Of a stretch of 64,000 nt of DNA, positions 27,530 through 35,659 are shown piece after piece (position 1 is the stretch's first letter; every line of letters begins with the position of its first letter). A program made the position numbers and the translations under genes. Under the pieces are notes generated by a model. That model did not search any database. It saw only the letters and a program-made list of their open reading frames with translations, and was not told the origin of the DNA. This stretch comes from Mesorhizobium amorphae. GTDB taxonomy: Bacteria > Pseudomonadota > Alphaproteobacteria > Rhizobiales > Rhizobiaceae. Location: the NCBI GenBank assembly GCA_003240775.1, contig QFNI01000027.1:11258-75257 (forward strand). Direction: 5' to 3'.

Positions 27530-27595
27530 CAGATGGAACCACCTTGACGGCACACCCTATCTGCTATGCTGTTCTGAAACATCAGGAGGTGACCA

Positions 27596-27955
27596 ATGCA
27601 GATGCTCGGTGGGCCAATGTTCGAGTTCGAGGATTTTATCTTCCGGCAGGAAGACTCCCTCGCAGTTGGAACGGTCGTGCTGCGCTTCCCGGACACTCTC
27701 GAAGCGGGGGAAGTGACCCACCACGTTAAGGTGCGGGTCCGGATCATGGCGCCTGGCCACCTGACCCTTGATGAGGTGCGCGAGAAAATGCTGGAGACCG
27801 CGAAGGTGCAGCTTGCCGCCGCCGTCCAAATGGTCGAGGGCAAATCGGCGCAGCAGCTTTTTGCCGAAGCCGAAGAGCGCTTGGAGCAGGAAGGTGATGC
27901 GGCAGAAGCAGAGCGGAAACGAGAGCTCGACGAGCTGTTCCCGAACTCTGCCTAA
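27596..27955 (+). CDS. Plus-strand moron inside the tail operon, unknown function
   Basis: A 119-residue acidic protein (MQMLGGPMFEFEDFIFRQED) with a helical C-terminal half rich in Ala/Glu. ATG 27596 follows a perfect AGGAGGTG. It runs against the late operon between tip and tape-measure genes and overlaps the tape-measure stop by four bases, the usual sign of an independently expressed moron. Confidence 0.7.
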   Translation: MQMLGGPMFEFEDFIFRQEDSLAVGTVVLRFPDTLEAGEVTHHVKVRVRIMAPGHLTLDEVREKMLETAKVQLAAAVQMVEGKSAQQLFAEAEERLEQEGDAAEAERKRELDELFPNSA

Positions 27956-30510
27956 AACTCGCGCCGCTCCGTCTCGATCATGAGGCTCTTGAAGTTCTTC
28001 TGGACCGCCTTGGCCCCCTGCACCGCGCCATTGCGCTCAGCGCGCGCGCTGGACCGATCGATGTAAGCCCGCCAGCCGCCATCATCGTCGAAGGCGACAC
28101 GCGCGACCCGCTCAACAACTTGAATGCCTCCGGACGTTCCGCGAGCGGACGCGGGCAGCTTGGCTTGTGGCGGCGCAGAGAGGGCCACCGGCACCTTGCC
28201 TCCGTTCGGCAGCGGAATGACCGCCTCTTGACCGTGAACGACACCACGGGCCTGCCCACGCCGACCCCCAGTGTTTGCCGTTCCAGACGAGAAGCCGAAG
28301 AACTTTCCGATGCCGCCAAGAATGCCACCGATCCCGCCCCCTCCTGCGCTCTTAGACGGGGCGAAAAGGCTGTCGAGCGCCATGTTGAGCACTCTGTCAA
28401 CGACCCGATCCAAGGCATTTCGCAAAGCTTCTGCGGCGCTTTTTCCTTGGCGCAGATCGTTGACGAAGCCGCCCAGAACGTCGCGGCCAAGGTCGGCAAA
28501 TTCCTCAGACGCACGTAGGGCCTCTGCCTGACCATTTTTGAACTGCTCGGCAGCAGCGCCTGCCTTGGCGTAGTTCCCGGCGAGTGTGTCGATCTTCGCG
28601 GTGAGTTCTGGGGTGATCGTCAGCCCGGCACGCTTCGCTGCGTTGAGAAGTTCTACCTTCGTGCGGGCCTTCTCGGCCGCAAAACCGTAATCATCAATGC
28701 CAGTGGTCAGGCCCTTTTGCGCTTCAAGCTCGGCGTTCATTACGTCGATGCGCTTTTGCACATCGTCGATGGAGCCCTGGAAGATTTCGTCGGGGGAGCG
28801 CTGCTTGCGCGCGCGAGGCGTATTTCCAACAGGTGCGGAGGCGCGGCCCTGCGCGTAAGACTTTGCATCGTCGACGGTGCGACCAGCGCCTAGGATCGTC
28901 GGGTTGGCGTTGATTGAGGCTTGCGAGATAAGGCCGGAAAGCGGGGTGCCAGGCGCGGCCCGCAGCACCTTGGCTGCATCGCCCGCCCCGAGGAAGTGGG
29001 CAAGCTGAAGCGCCGCTTCGTCAACGTGGACACCGGCCTGCTGTAAGACCGCAGCGTTTTCTCTGGCGTAATTCGCAATAAGCGCCCGCGACCGCGTTCC
29101 ATCCTTGCGCAGGTCGAGAATGGCCTGATCCGTCATCCTCGCCGCTTCAGCGGGGTAGACTTTCCGAAACTGGTCCAGCCATGTCGAGTTGATGAACTGG
29201 CCGGCGCCAGTCGCAGACGAGTTTGGGTTCTTGGCGTCGTTCCGGCCGCCGCTCTCAGCGCGGACCACACGGTTTACAAACGCGTTGATCGCGCCGCTAG
29301 CCTGCTCCAACTCGCGCTGGAACTGCGACGGGGTGTTGCGGGCGCGGAAGTCCTGCGCCTCTGCGGGGTTGAGGAATTGCCCGCCGTCGCTCGAAAGCGG
29401 CGAAAGCCCTCCAAGGGGGTTGCTCCGCTCAACCTCCGATTGGATGTTCTGGAAATTCGCCAGGAAGGCTTTGGCTTGTTCGATAAGGGTCTTGAAGTTA
29501 GGGATCAGCTTGCCAGAAACAGCCTCCGCAATGTCGGTGATTGCAGAGGCACCCTGAGGACCGAGGCCGACAAGCTGGGCCGTCAGCGCGGCTGCGATGC
29601 CCTTGAGCCTCTCGCCAGACACTGAAACCGTGTTGATACCGCCGTCGATGCTGCGAAGCTCCTTCTGCACTTCAGGAAGGCTTCCGCGCAACGCGGCGAA
29701 GGCGCTGATGACCTTGGCAACACCTTCATCACCAGTAACGGCGAAGCGCTCGTTCAGCGTGGCGATTATCCGATCAAAGTCGGCCATAGTCGCCGTTTCA
29801 TTGCTGACAGCGCCCTCTAGGGCAATGATTTGCTGCCGGGCCTCTCCTGCTACGGGTCCAAGCTGAGCAAGCGCTGCCGATGCATCCTCGAATTGGCTAC
29901 GAAAGACATCAGCTACGTTGCCTCTGGTCACTTGAAGGGCTGCAATTCGCTCTTGCTCGTCTGCGGCCCTCTTCAGTTCGTCGGCATAAGCTTTGAGCGC
30001 AGGAACCGAGTCGCCGTAGCGCTCCGCAACACGCTGAATAAGCGCTGCCTGTTTCTCGATTTCCTCGCTCGTGGCCTGCCCGCCAGAGATCCACTCGCTG
30101 AAGTAGGAGGCGGCAGCGGCGGTGACGCCAACGGTGGCAATGGCAACCAACCCAAGCGGGTTCAGAAGGCCGGTGACCGCGCCAACTGCCCCGCGGGCCA
30201 GCCCGCCGAACGTACCCATCGCACTGGCCGACTGAGCAATCTGGCCGCTCTGCTGCGCCAGCGTCTGCGTAAGAGACGCGCCGCTCGAAAGCTGGGTAAT
30301 CACGTCGTTGAGCTGGAAGCCAAGGTTTCGGGCTTCTGTCGCCGAGTTCCGGAAGGCCGCAGGCAGCTTTTCTTCAAACGCACCGGAGCCACGTCGAAAC
30401 TTAGCAAGCGTGCGCTCATAGTCGGCAGCGGCCTTCGCCAATCCCTGAGTGTATTGCGCTGTGTCGGTTCGCAGTGCGAGAACGACCTCAGCGGCGGTGC
30501 GTGCTGCCAT
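27952..30510 (-). CDS. Tape measure protein with lytic transglycosylase domain
   Basis: Sets tail length and helps DNA entry. The 852-residue protein begins MAARTAAEVVLALRTDTAQ, has long helical regions, hydrophobic segments around residues 105-135 (ARGAVGAVTGLLNPLGLVAI) and a C-terminal tail ending in basic helices. An SLT-type domain spans about 405-560, with catalytic Glu419 in RVVRAESGG and the GAGQFINSTW block. The domain probably drills the peptidoglycan during infection. It is the largest gene in the tail module, as expected. Confidence 0.9.
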   Translation of the reverse strand: MAARTAAEVVLALRTDTAQYTQGLAKAAADYERTLAKFRRGSGAFEEKLPAAFRNSATEARNLGFQLNDVITQLSSGASLTQTLAQQSGQIAQSASAMGTFGGLARGAVGAVTGLLNPLGLVAIATVGVTAAAASYFSEWISGGQATSEEIEKQAALIQRVAERYGDSVPALKAYADELKRAADEQERIAALQVTRGNVADVFRSQFEDASAALAQLGPVAGEARQQIIALEGAVSNETATMADFDRIIATLNERFAVTGDEGVAKVISAFAALRGSLPEVQKELRSIDGGINTVSVSGERLKGIAAALTAQLVGLGPQGASAITDIAEAVSGKLIPNFKTLIEQAKAFLANFQNIQSEVERSNPLGGLSPLSSDGGQFLNPAEAQDFRARNTPSQFQRELEQASGAINAFVNRVVRAESGGRNDAKNPNSSATGAGQFINSTWLDQFRKVYPAEAARMTDQAILDLRKDGTRSRALIANYARENAAVLQQAGVHVDEAALQLAHFLGAGDAAKVLRAAPGTPLSGLISQASINANPTILGAGRTVDDAKSYAQGRASAPVGNTPRARKQRSPDEIFQGSIDDVQKRIDVMNAELEAQKGLTTGIDDYGFAAEKARTKVELLNAAKRAGLTITPELTAKIDTLAGNYAKAGAAAEQFKNGQAEALRASEEFADLGRDVLGGFVNDLRQGKSAAEALRNALDRVVDRVLNMALDSLFAPSKSAGGGGIGGILGGIGKFFGFSSGTANTGGRRGQARGVVHGQEAVIPLPNGGKVPVALSAPPQAKLPASARGTSGGIQVVERVARVAFDDDGGWRAYIDRSSARAERNGAVQGAKAVQKNFKSLMIETERREF

Positions 30511-30522
30511 AGGGAGAAGCCC

Positions 30523-30753
30523 TTGAAGATTTTAGTTGGGGCAGCTTGCGTAGCTGTGATCGCGTTCGTGCTGTTTTACTTCTACCAAGCGCGCCAAGAG
30601 GCCAACGCGGCGGCAGAAGCCAAACAAGCTCAGATGATGCAGAGAGTATGCCGCCGGGAGCTTGAAGGAGGGCGGTCAAAACCTCTTCTAGAGCAGTGCT
30701 TAGACTGGGGCTTTGTCTCGCAGAGAGAATTGAGTCGCGCTTTGGGCGGGTAG
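30523..30753 (+). CDS. Small single-pass membrane protein (moron)
   Basis: A 76-residue protein with an N-terminal membrane segment (LVGAACVAVIAFVLFYFY) and a charged C-terminal part. TTG start at 30523 with GGGAG seven bases upstream. It is divergent from the tape-measure gene, 12 bases away, so the promoter of one lies in the other. A role in superinfection exclusion or membrane modification is possible but not shown. Confidence 0.5.
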   Translation: MKILVGAACVAVIAFVLFYFYQARQEANAAAEAKQAQMMQRVCRRELEGGRSKPLLEQCLDWGFVSQRELSRALGG

Positions 30754-30814
30754 GCCCGCTCAGGCAGGACTCAGTTCGATCCTCATCAGATGTTTCCCCA
30801 GCCAGCTTCGCGTA

Positions 30815-31219
30815 TCAAGCCGTCAGACCTAACAGCGATTTCACGATCCGCGCAGCTAGCCGAACGTCAGTCGTCTCCCCAGCGCCGAACGTGATTTCCT
30901 CGCCGCAGCAGCACCAGTCAATTGCTCTGGCCTGAACCCTCAGGCCATCCATCGTTTTCGCGTGCTGGCCCTCGATCTTGCCGACGATCTCGCCGCAAAC
31001 CTCGTAGAGGTGGTCGGAAAGGGCATAGGCCTCATCGCTCGGCTCTTCCTTAGCGAAGGCCTCGACCGAGTTGTACTGAGCGACCGCCTTGTTGAACTCC
31101 ATTTCCAGCGCCAGCAGATCGCTGTCGGGATGCGGCTGCACGTTGGTCGCCGTGACCATCGCCATTGCAGGGAGCACCTTCAAAAAGGCGCGCTTCGTGC
31201 TATCTTCCAGACCAGCCAT
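30815..31219 (-). CDS. Prophage protein, unknown function
   Basis: A 134-residue protein starting MAGLEDSTKRAFLKVLP. The middle (NKAVAQYNSVEAFAKEEPSD) and the WCCCGEE stretch are notable but match no family I know. It lies downstream of a hairpin and of the antirepressor genes on the same strand. Confidence 0.65.
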   Translation of the reverse strand: MAGLEDSTKRAFLKVLPAMAMVTATNVQPHPDSDLLALEMEFNKAVAQYNSVEAFAKEEPSDEAYALSDHLYEVCGEIVGKIEGQHAKTMDGLRVQARAIDWCCCGEEITFGAGETTDVRLAARIVKSLLGLTA

Positions 31220-31252
31220 GGTCGGGTTCTCCTGAAACCTGATTGATGGATA

Positions 31253-31295
31253 GGCCCGGTTCGGAGGTGCGAACTCCTAGCCGGGCCGATTTTTA
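31253..31295 (+). terminator. Rho-independent terminator (plus direction)
   Basis: GGCCCGG pairs with CCGGGCC (31253-31287), with a smaller GGAG/CTCC stem inside, followed by ATTTTTA. The T run lies on the plus side. It would stop plus-strand transcripts coming from the small membrane gene at 30523, or act as a barrier within the regulator island. Confidence 0.6.
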
Positions 31296-31586
31296 TTCCG
31301 CAGACCAGCCGATCGCGGCGCTTGCGGCGATGTCGCAGCACTCCCCGACGATATCTGCGAGTTGGCGTCCAAGCTCGTTGTCCACGAAGGACTTGATGGG
31401 CTCCAGCCAGTTGCCCTCGCCCATGATCATGAGGTGGATGTTCGCCTCGTCGCCGCGCAACCTTGCGAGGACGACCTCGAAGTCTCCGCCCCCGACGGTG
31501 TACTTTTTCAGCTCGTCATACTGGAGCGCATTCCCGTCCACGGGGCGAAGGGGGATCACGTTGGGCGAGATCTCTCCTTCCATCAT
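31293..31586 (-). CDS. Prophage protein downstream of the antirepressor
   Basis: A 97-residue acidic protein (MMEGEISPNVIPLRPVDGN). Its start overlaps the antirepressor stop as ATGA, so the two are translationally coupled. No family recognised; a role in the same regulatory circuit is plausible. Confidence 0.6.
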   Translation of the reverse strand: MMEGEISPNVIPLRPVDGNALQYDELKKYTVGGGDFEVVLARLRGDEANIHLMIMGEGNWLEPIKSFVDNELGRQLADIVGECCDIAASAAIGWSAE

Positions 31587-32317
31587 GCCGCCCTCCGCAT
31601 CCGGATCGTGTCAGGCACTCGCTTTGAGAAATATTCCAACCCCTTCGCCGTAATCCACGAACGGGGGCGGACCTTGTCGTCCACGATTTCGGACTTCACC
31701 TCGAAGATGCCCATCTGGATGTAGCGAACCCGAGGCACCAATGCGGTGCCCTGGTAGAAGACGTAATCCTGCTTCAGCCAGCGGGTGAAAAGGTTGGGCT
31801 GGCATTCAAGGGCGCGACCAGCGTTCTGGAAGCCATAGAGCCCATCAGCGTTCACGTAGCGGTCGTAGAAGCCGACCTTGGGCTTGTCCGCTTCCACCCT
31901 CGCCTCAAGACGCTCAACCTTCTCGACGTTCTGGAGAAGGAGGCTCCTGAGAACAGAGGGGTCGTCCAGATTGAGGGGCTGGTGGGCGCGGCGCTCGCAC
32001 TCCATGAAGTAGCGTCGGACTTGCCGACCGCGCTCGTTGTTCTCGACCATGCCAAGCTCTTTGCCCATATCGAGCGTCAGCACGTATTCCTTCGATGGGC
32101 GCCCGCCGGAGGAGTTTTCGCCAATTCCGGCGAAAACCTCAAAGTCCACGCCTTGCACGAAGCCGTAGTGGTCGATCCGCGCCTTCATCCAGTTGGAGAA
32201 ATCGCGTCCGACCTCAAGAAAGCGGTGAAGATCGCGACCATTGACCGTCTGAATGGCGGCTCCGCCGATGCTGCCTTCCACGACAGCCGGGAATTGATTA
32301 TCTGTGTGCTCGTCCAT
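31583..32317 (-). CDS. Antirepressor, AntA/AntB plus KilAC domains
   Basis: A 244-residue antirepressor. Residues 15-110 are AntA/AntB (AIQTVNGRDLHRFLEVGRDF, NWMKARIDHYGF, LTLDMGKELGMVENNERGRQ). Residues 125-240 match the KilAC DNA-binding domain (GFYDRYVNADGLYGFQNAGR, SWITAKGLEYFSKRV). Such proteins inactivate phage repressors and can trigger induction. ATG 32317 is preferred (AAAGGA upstream). It lies 76 bases downstream of a ribbon-helix-helix gene on the same strand, like arc-ant of phage P22. Confidence 0.88.
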   Translation of the reverse strand: MDEHTDNQFPAVVEGSIGGAAIQTVNGRDLHRFLEVGRDFSNWMKARIDHYGFVQGVDFEVFAGIGENSSGGRPSKEYVLTLDMGKELGMVENNERGRQVRRYFMECERRAHQPLNLDDPSVLRSLLLQNVEKVERLEARVEADKPKVGFYDRYVNADGLYGFQNAGRALECQPNLFTRWLKQDYVFYQGTALVPRVRYIQMGIFEVKSEIVDDKVRPRSWITAKGLEYFSKRVPDTIRMRRAA

Positions 32318-32393
32318 CTCGGTTCCTTTCAACCGTTGGTGGGACTGCCTGCTGCGCCAACAGCGGGTGGTAGAGTGCGGCGAGGCGGGTTTC

Positions 32394-32591
32394 TCAGGCC
32401 GTTTGCCTCGCCGCCGCCGTCTCCTGAAGGAGACGAAGCGCCTGAACGATCAGGGTGTTCTGCGAAGCCGCTTCACGCTTCGCCTTTCTTTCCAGCCAAA
32501 GCTTGAGGTCCGCAGGGATGCGGCACGTCAGCCTCGGCATTTCCTCACATGGGTACACGTCCGTCCTTTCATGGGTGCGAGTTGCACTCAT
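32394..32591 (-). CDS. Ribbon-helix-helix repressor (Arc-like)
   Basis: A 65-residue protein. Its core MPRLTCRIPADLKLWLERKA plus SQNTLIVQALRLLQE is an Arc/MetJ ribbon-helix-helix fold: the strand RLTCRI binds DNA as a dimer. ATG 32591 lies inside a cluster of AGTTGC repeats, so it probably regulates its own operon with the antirepressor. The real start could be the internal ATG at MPRLT. Confidence 0.75.
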   Translation of the reverse strand: MSATRTHERTDVYPCEEMPRLTCRIPADLKLWLERKAKREAASQNTLIVQALRLLQETAAARQTA

Positions 32592-32655
32592 AGACGTAGC
32601 GCCAAGTTGCGTTGGCGTCAAGTTGCACCCATTGCCTTTTTGATGGCAACTCGCA
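32576..32655. promoter_or_regulatory. Divergent operator region with TGCGAGTTGC repeats
   Basis: Between two divergent ribbon-helix-helix genes. TGCGAGTTGC at 32576-32585 is repeated inverted as GCAACTCGCA at 32646-32655, and AGTTGC recurs at 32605-32610 and 32621-32626. Short spaced repeats like these are typical ribbon-helix-helix operators. Confidence 0.6.
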
Positions 32656-32667
32656 TTCATCCGCGCC

Positions 32668-33312
32668 ATGAGCGACGACAGCAAATTCCCGAGCCAGTTG
32701 GCAGAGCGGTTCCAGATACGGATGCCAGACGGCCTTCGGGACCGCCTACGTGAGGCTGCTGCTGAAAGCGGTCGCAGCATGAACTCCGAAATCGTGGAAC
32801 GCCTTCAGTCGTCCTTTGACGCGGGCGACAAGGCCCTAGACCTTCTCGACAAGTCGGTGAACGGCATAGAGGAGCTTCTGAAGCAGTCCGAGCGCGACAA
32901 GGCGATGGCGGACTGGATGCTCTCCCAGATGCGGATCATGCGGTATCTGCTGGAGTCCGTAATCGCAGCAGGCGACAGGCTTCCTGAGACGCTGAGGCGC
33001 ACGATTTGGATGCTGACGGACCAAGCGTTGCATCCTAAAAAGTTCGATGACGAAAAGCTGTATGACCTTTTGGTTCAGCACATGGATGACGCGGAAGCCC
33101 TCAAAGACGTGGACCCGAGTTATCGCGTCCATACACAACCCGATGAGGCTGAGGGCACAGACCCACAACTGTCTCCGATTTATGGGAGGCCGACCTTTGA
33201 TGCTTCTGACGGCCCGCCCGACGATCTAAACCCACCCAACAAGAAGGGCCGGCTCGTCCGCCTCGGTGAAGAGCCCCGTTCTAAGCCAGGGAAGCTGAAG
33301 AAGGGCTCCTAG
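32668..33312 (+). CDS. Ribbon-helix-helix regulator (Mnt/Arc-like) with long C-terminal region
   Basis: A 214-residue protein. Residues 14-50 form an Arc-type fold (RFQIRMPDGLRDRLREAAAE, SMNSEIVERLQSSF). A helical middle and a charged, Pro-rich, probably disordered tail (residues 150-214) follow, longer than in Arc or Mnt. It is divergent from the Arc-like/antirepressor operon across shared operators, the same topology as mnt versus arc-ant in P22. Confidence 0.78.
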   Translation: MSDDSKFPSQLAERFQIRMPDGLRDRLREAAAESGRSMNSEIVERLQSSFDAGDKALDLLDKSVNGIEELLKQSERDKAMADWMLSQMRIMRYLLESVIAAGDRLPETLRRTIWMLTDQALHPKKFDDEKLYDLLVQHMDDAEALKDVDPSYRVHTQPDEAEGTDPQLSPIYGRPTFDASDGPPDDLNPPNKKGRLVRLGEEPRSKPGKLKKGS

Positions 33313-33369
33313 CCCTATCGACTCCGATCCGTCTTCCTGATCATCTGCCCTCTTCCTTGGGAGGGGATT

Positions 33370-33654
33370 ATGAACAGAGTACTGGCCGACACGCTGGGCT
33401 TCCTCAATGCGCTGCTTGCGATAGCAATCGTACTGATCTGCGCCCTTGCGGGTTACCGAAGCCCGGGTCTTGGCGGGGCTGGCCTCTTACTTGGCGCGGT
33501 CGGTGGCCTGCTTCTGGCATCGGTCGTTTGTGGCTTGATCGCGTATGTCGCCCTCATTGAGCGTCATCTCGCGGCTCTGGTTCGGCACCAGCGCCCGATC
33601 CCGGCACCAATCTCCAACGTTTCAGGCAGCAAAGAGCCACTTTTCAAAGACTGA
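33370..33654 (+). CDS. Small two-pass membrane protein (moron)
   Basis: A 94-residue protein with two membrane segments (LLAIAIVLICALAGY and LLLGAVGGLLLASVVCGLI) and a polar C-terminus. ATG 33370 follows GGGAGGGG. It follows the Mnt-like gene on the plus strand and may be co-transcribed. A superinfection-exclusion role is only a guess. Confidence 0.6.
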   Translation: MNRVLADTLGFLNALLAIAIVLICALAGYRSPGLGGAGLLLGAVGGLLLASVVCGLIAYVALIERHLAALVRHQRPIPAPISNVSGSKEPLFKD

Positions 33655-33681
33655 AAGACTCGGGCTCAAGCAAGACTTACG

Positions 33682-34271
33682 CTAAGCCCCGCCATGCCGC
33701 TCCAGCATCGCCTGCCTGCCCGCCTCATACTCTTCACGCGATGGAGGCTCGGGATCGGCTTCGCTGTCGGGCTGCCGTGCGTTCCATTCGGTCAGAAGGG
33801 CGCCATAAGCCCAAAGAGTTAGGTCGTTGACATCTGCTGGTCGGCTCAGTCCGACGATGGCGCAGTTTCCGTAGGCATCTCCAAGGGAGAACTCGAAGTC
33901 GGGCTCTCCCCCTCTGCTTTTTTTGGCTTGTCGGCCCCCTCATATCCGACAATGCAGGCAGTCAGGATCGCAAGCGCGTGCTGATACCAGACCTCAAGGG
34001 GCCAGTGATCGCAGTAGCGGTCGATCATCTTGCGGGCATCAGAGCCTGACATTCCGCCGCCGACGAGGCCACAACGAACCGTTTCGATGAGGTCTTCGGC
34101 ACGGTAGTCGCCACCGAGCACGCGCCTGAAGATCGTACCGATCGCCGCGTTGCATCGCTCTTGCAGCTCAGCAATCATCTTGAGCGGCAGGCGGAACAGA
34201 TGTTCTCCGTCTCCGAACTCCAGCGTCACTTCGCAGGGGGCATACTCTCGGCTCACGTCGCTGGCACCCAC
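33682..34271 (-). CDS. Tail assembly chaperone gpGT-like, -1 frameshift product
   Basis: The 426-base upstream frame (gpG-like) contains the heptamer A-AAA-AAA at the minus-strand complement of the seven T at 33918-33924. A -1 slip there enters an open frame with no start codon of its own. It encodes SLGDAYGNCAIVGLSRPADV, LWAYGALLTEWNARQPDSE and ends ERHGGA at 33682. That reads as genuine protein, so the product is a G-T fusion of about 196 residues, as in lambda and most siphophages. Location between tail tube and tape-measure genes is exactly right. Confidence 0.75.
33846..34271 (-). CDS. Tail assembly chaperone gpG-like (zero frame)
   Basis: A 141-residue protein with EVTLEFGDGEHLFRLPLKMI at the start, like GTA/phage tail chaperones that coat the tape measure during assembly, and a charged end (KPKKAEGESPTSSSPLE). 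It overlaps the tail tube gene by 19 bases. The frameshift site lies about 70 codon-bases before its stop. Confidence 0.8.
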   Translation of the reverse strand: MGASDVSREYAPCEVTLEFGDGEHLFRLPLKMIAELQERCNAAIGTIFRRVLGGDYRAEDLIETVRCGLVGGGMSGSDARKMIDRYCDHWPLEVWYQHALAILTACIVGYEGADKPKKAEGESPTSSSPLEMPTETAPSSD

Positions 34272-34699
34272 ACGACCGCGCCGTTGCTCTCAAGCGTGAT
34301 GGACACCTGCACAAGGTCTTCATCGTTGCCGGTCACCTCAAGTTCTGTGACTGCAAACGGAGCGCTCCAGTGACCTCCGGCCACCGTGTTCGTGCCGTCG
34401 AGTTCGACGCGGTAATTCAGAACGTCGTCATCGTTATAGGCCGCTTGGTAGCGAGTGAGGTCGGTCATGTTGAGGATGCCGGAGCCGGAAACGGTCATAG
34501 ACCGCCCGCTCTTCACGATCTCCCGCCAAGCCGGCGCGTCTGGCGTATCGCAGTCAGGCACATAGAAGTCGTTGGTCTGGGACTGGAAGCGGACGGTCTT
34601 CGCGTTCAGAGCGCAATAGGCCGTGAACGTCTCCGATCCACCACCATTCCCCTGGAGGATGCGCAGCTTCGTGCCGCGGCGGGTGACAGGCTTTGCCAT
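34253..34699 (-). CDS. Major tail tube protein
   Basis: A 148-residue beta-rich protein starting MAKPVTRRGTKLRILQGNGG, with VSGSGILNMTDLTRY and ending LESNGAVVWVPAT. This matches the TP901-1-type tube subunit of siphophages. It stacks as hexamer rings to make the tail. Position immediately before the chaperones supports the call. Confidence 0.85.
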   Translation of the reverse strand: MAKPVTRRGTKLRILQGNGGGSETFTAYCALNAKTVRFQSQTNDFYVPDCDTPDAPAWREIVKSGRSMTVSGSGILNMTDLTRYQAAYNDDDVLNYRVELDGTNTVAGGHWSAPFAVTELEVTGNDEDLVQVSITLESNGAVVWVPAT

Positions 34700-34701
34700 G
34701 G

Positions 34702-34935
34702 TTATTTCTCCGTCTTGGCAAGCGCGCGAGGCGCGGGTTCGACCTTCGACACGCTGCCGTCCTTGTTTGAACGGAGGTCTTCGGGCTTCTCGATTTCACT
34801 GGCGGCGCCAGCGTCGATCACGTCAGATGCGATGGCATCGGGCAGATACAGCCGCTGCCCTTTCAGATACGCCACGACTTGTGCCGGGTGCGGGCGATGG
34901 TCATAGTCGCGCGCAAACTCCACCCAACGAGCCAT
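34702..34935 (-). CDS. Small tail/neck protein, unknown function
   Basis: A 77-residue protein starting MARWVEFARDYDHRPHPAQV with an acidic, Pro-rich end. The sequence WVEFARDYDHRP recalls small proteins found next to tail tube genes. No function assigned. Confidence 0.55.
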   Translation of the reverse strand: MARWVEFARDYDHRPHPAQVVAYLKGQRLYLPDAIASDVIDAGAASEIEKPEDLRSNKDGSVSKVEPAPRALAKTEK

Positions 34936-34965
34936 GGGCGTCTCCTTCGCTTCAGTGGGTGAGGT

Positions 34966-35652
34966 TTAGAGGCCGAGAACAGCCCGCATCTGGGCGGCCT
35001 GCTGGACGTAGGGAGCGCTCCCGCTGCCCTCCATGGCCGTCAGAAAGTCGAGGAAAGGCTGAACCGCCTCCTCATCGTCGTGCGCGTCGTCGTTATTCTC
35101 GTCATCCTCGGTGACCTTCACAGGGTCATCGAAGAGGTGCACGGTGAGGCGGATTTGCTGGCCGGCAAGCCGAACGCCCTTGGCCTCGCTCGCCGCCCTC
35201 AGACGCTCGATCTTGACGACATGGTAGAGAAGGCCCTGAAAAACGTCAGCCCATGCGCCAGCGCCTTCGCGTAGGGCGTCCATGGCTTGTCGGGCCACCA
35301 TGTCGAGAAAGAATTCCAGATTGCTATCGGTGCCGGGGATGCCGACGACCGGGATAGTCCCCTCGCCCGTATCCGGGTTCGTGATGAGCATGGCCGCCGT
35401 GATGCCAATCTCAATGATGATCTCGGTCTCGCCGTTGGCGGTCAGCCAGTTGTCGGCAATCTGCTCATCCGCACTTGTTGCAGCGTCGGTGTAAACCGCG
35501 ATGAAGGGCGCTTCCTCATCGGTCTGGATTTGCCCATCTGCGTCGGCTTCTAGCGCCGCAATCTGGCTGTCCAGCACGCGGTCGCCCACGAGCGTCTTGC
35601 CCTTCAAGGCCTCCACCACAGAGATGCGGGCTGCGATGCGTGCGAGCGACAT
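34966..35652 (-). CDS. Head-tail connector or tail terminator candidate
   Basis: A 228-residue protein (MSLARIAARISVVEALKGKT) with an acidic linker (KVTEDDENNDDAHDDEEAV) before the C-terminus. Position between head completion and tube genes fits lambda gpU/gpFII, and the predicted alpha/beta mix fits a tail terminator, but I cannot name it firmly. Confidence 0.55.
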   Translation of the reverse strand: MSLARIAARISVVEALKGKTLVGDRVLDSQIAALEADADGQIQTDEEAPFIAVYTDAATSADEQIADNWLTANGETEIIIEIGITAAMLITNPDTGEGTIPVVGIPGTDSNLEFFLDMVARQAMDALREGAGAWADVFQGLLYHVVKIERLRAASEAKGVRLAGQQIRLTVHLFDDPVKVTEDDENNDDAHDDEEAVQPFLDFLTAMEGSGSAPYVQQAAQMRAVLGL

Positions 35653-35659
35653 GCAGAGC

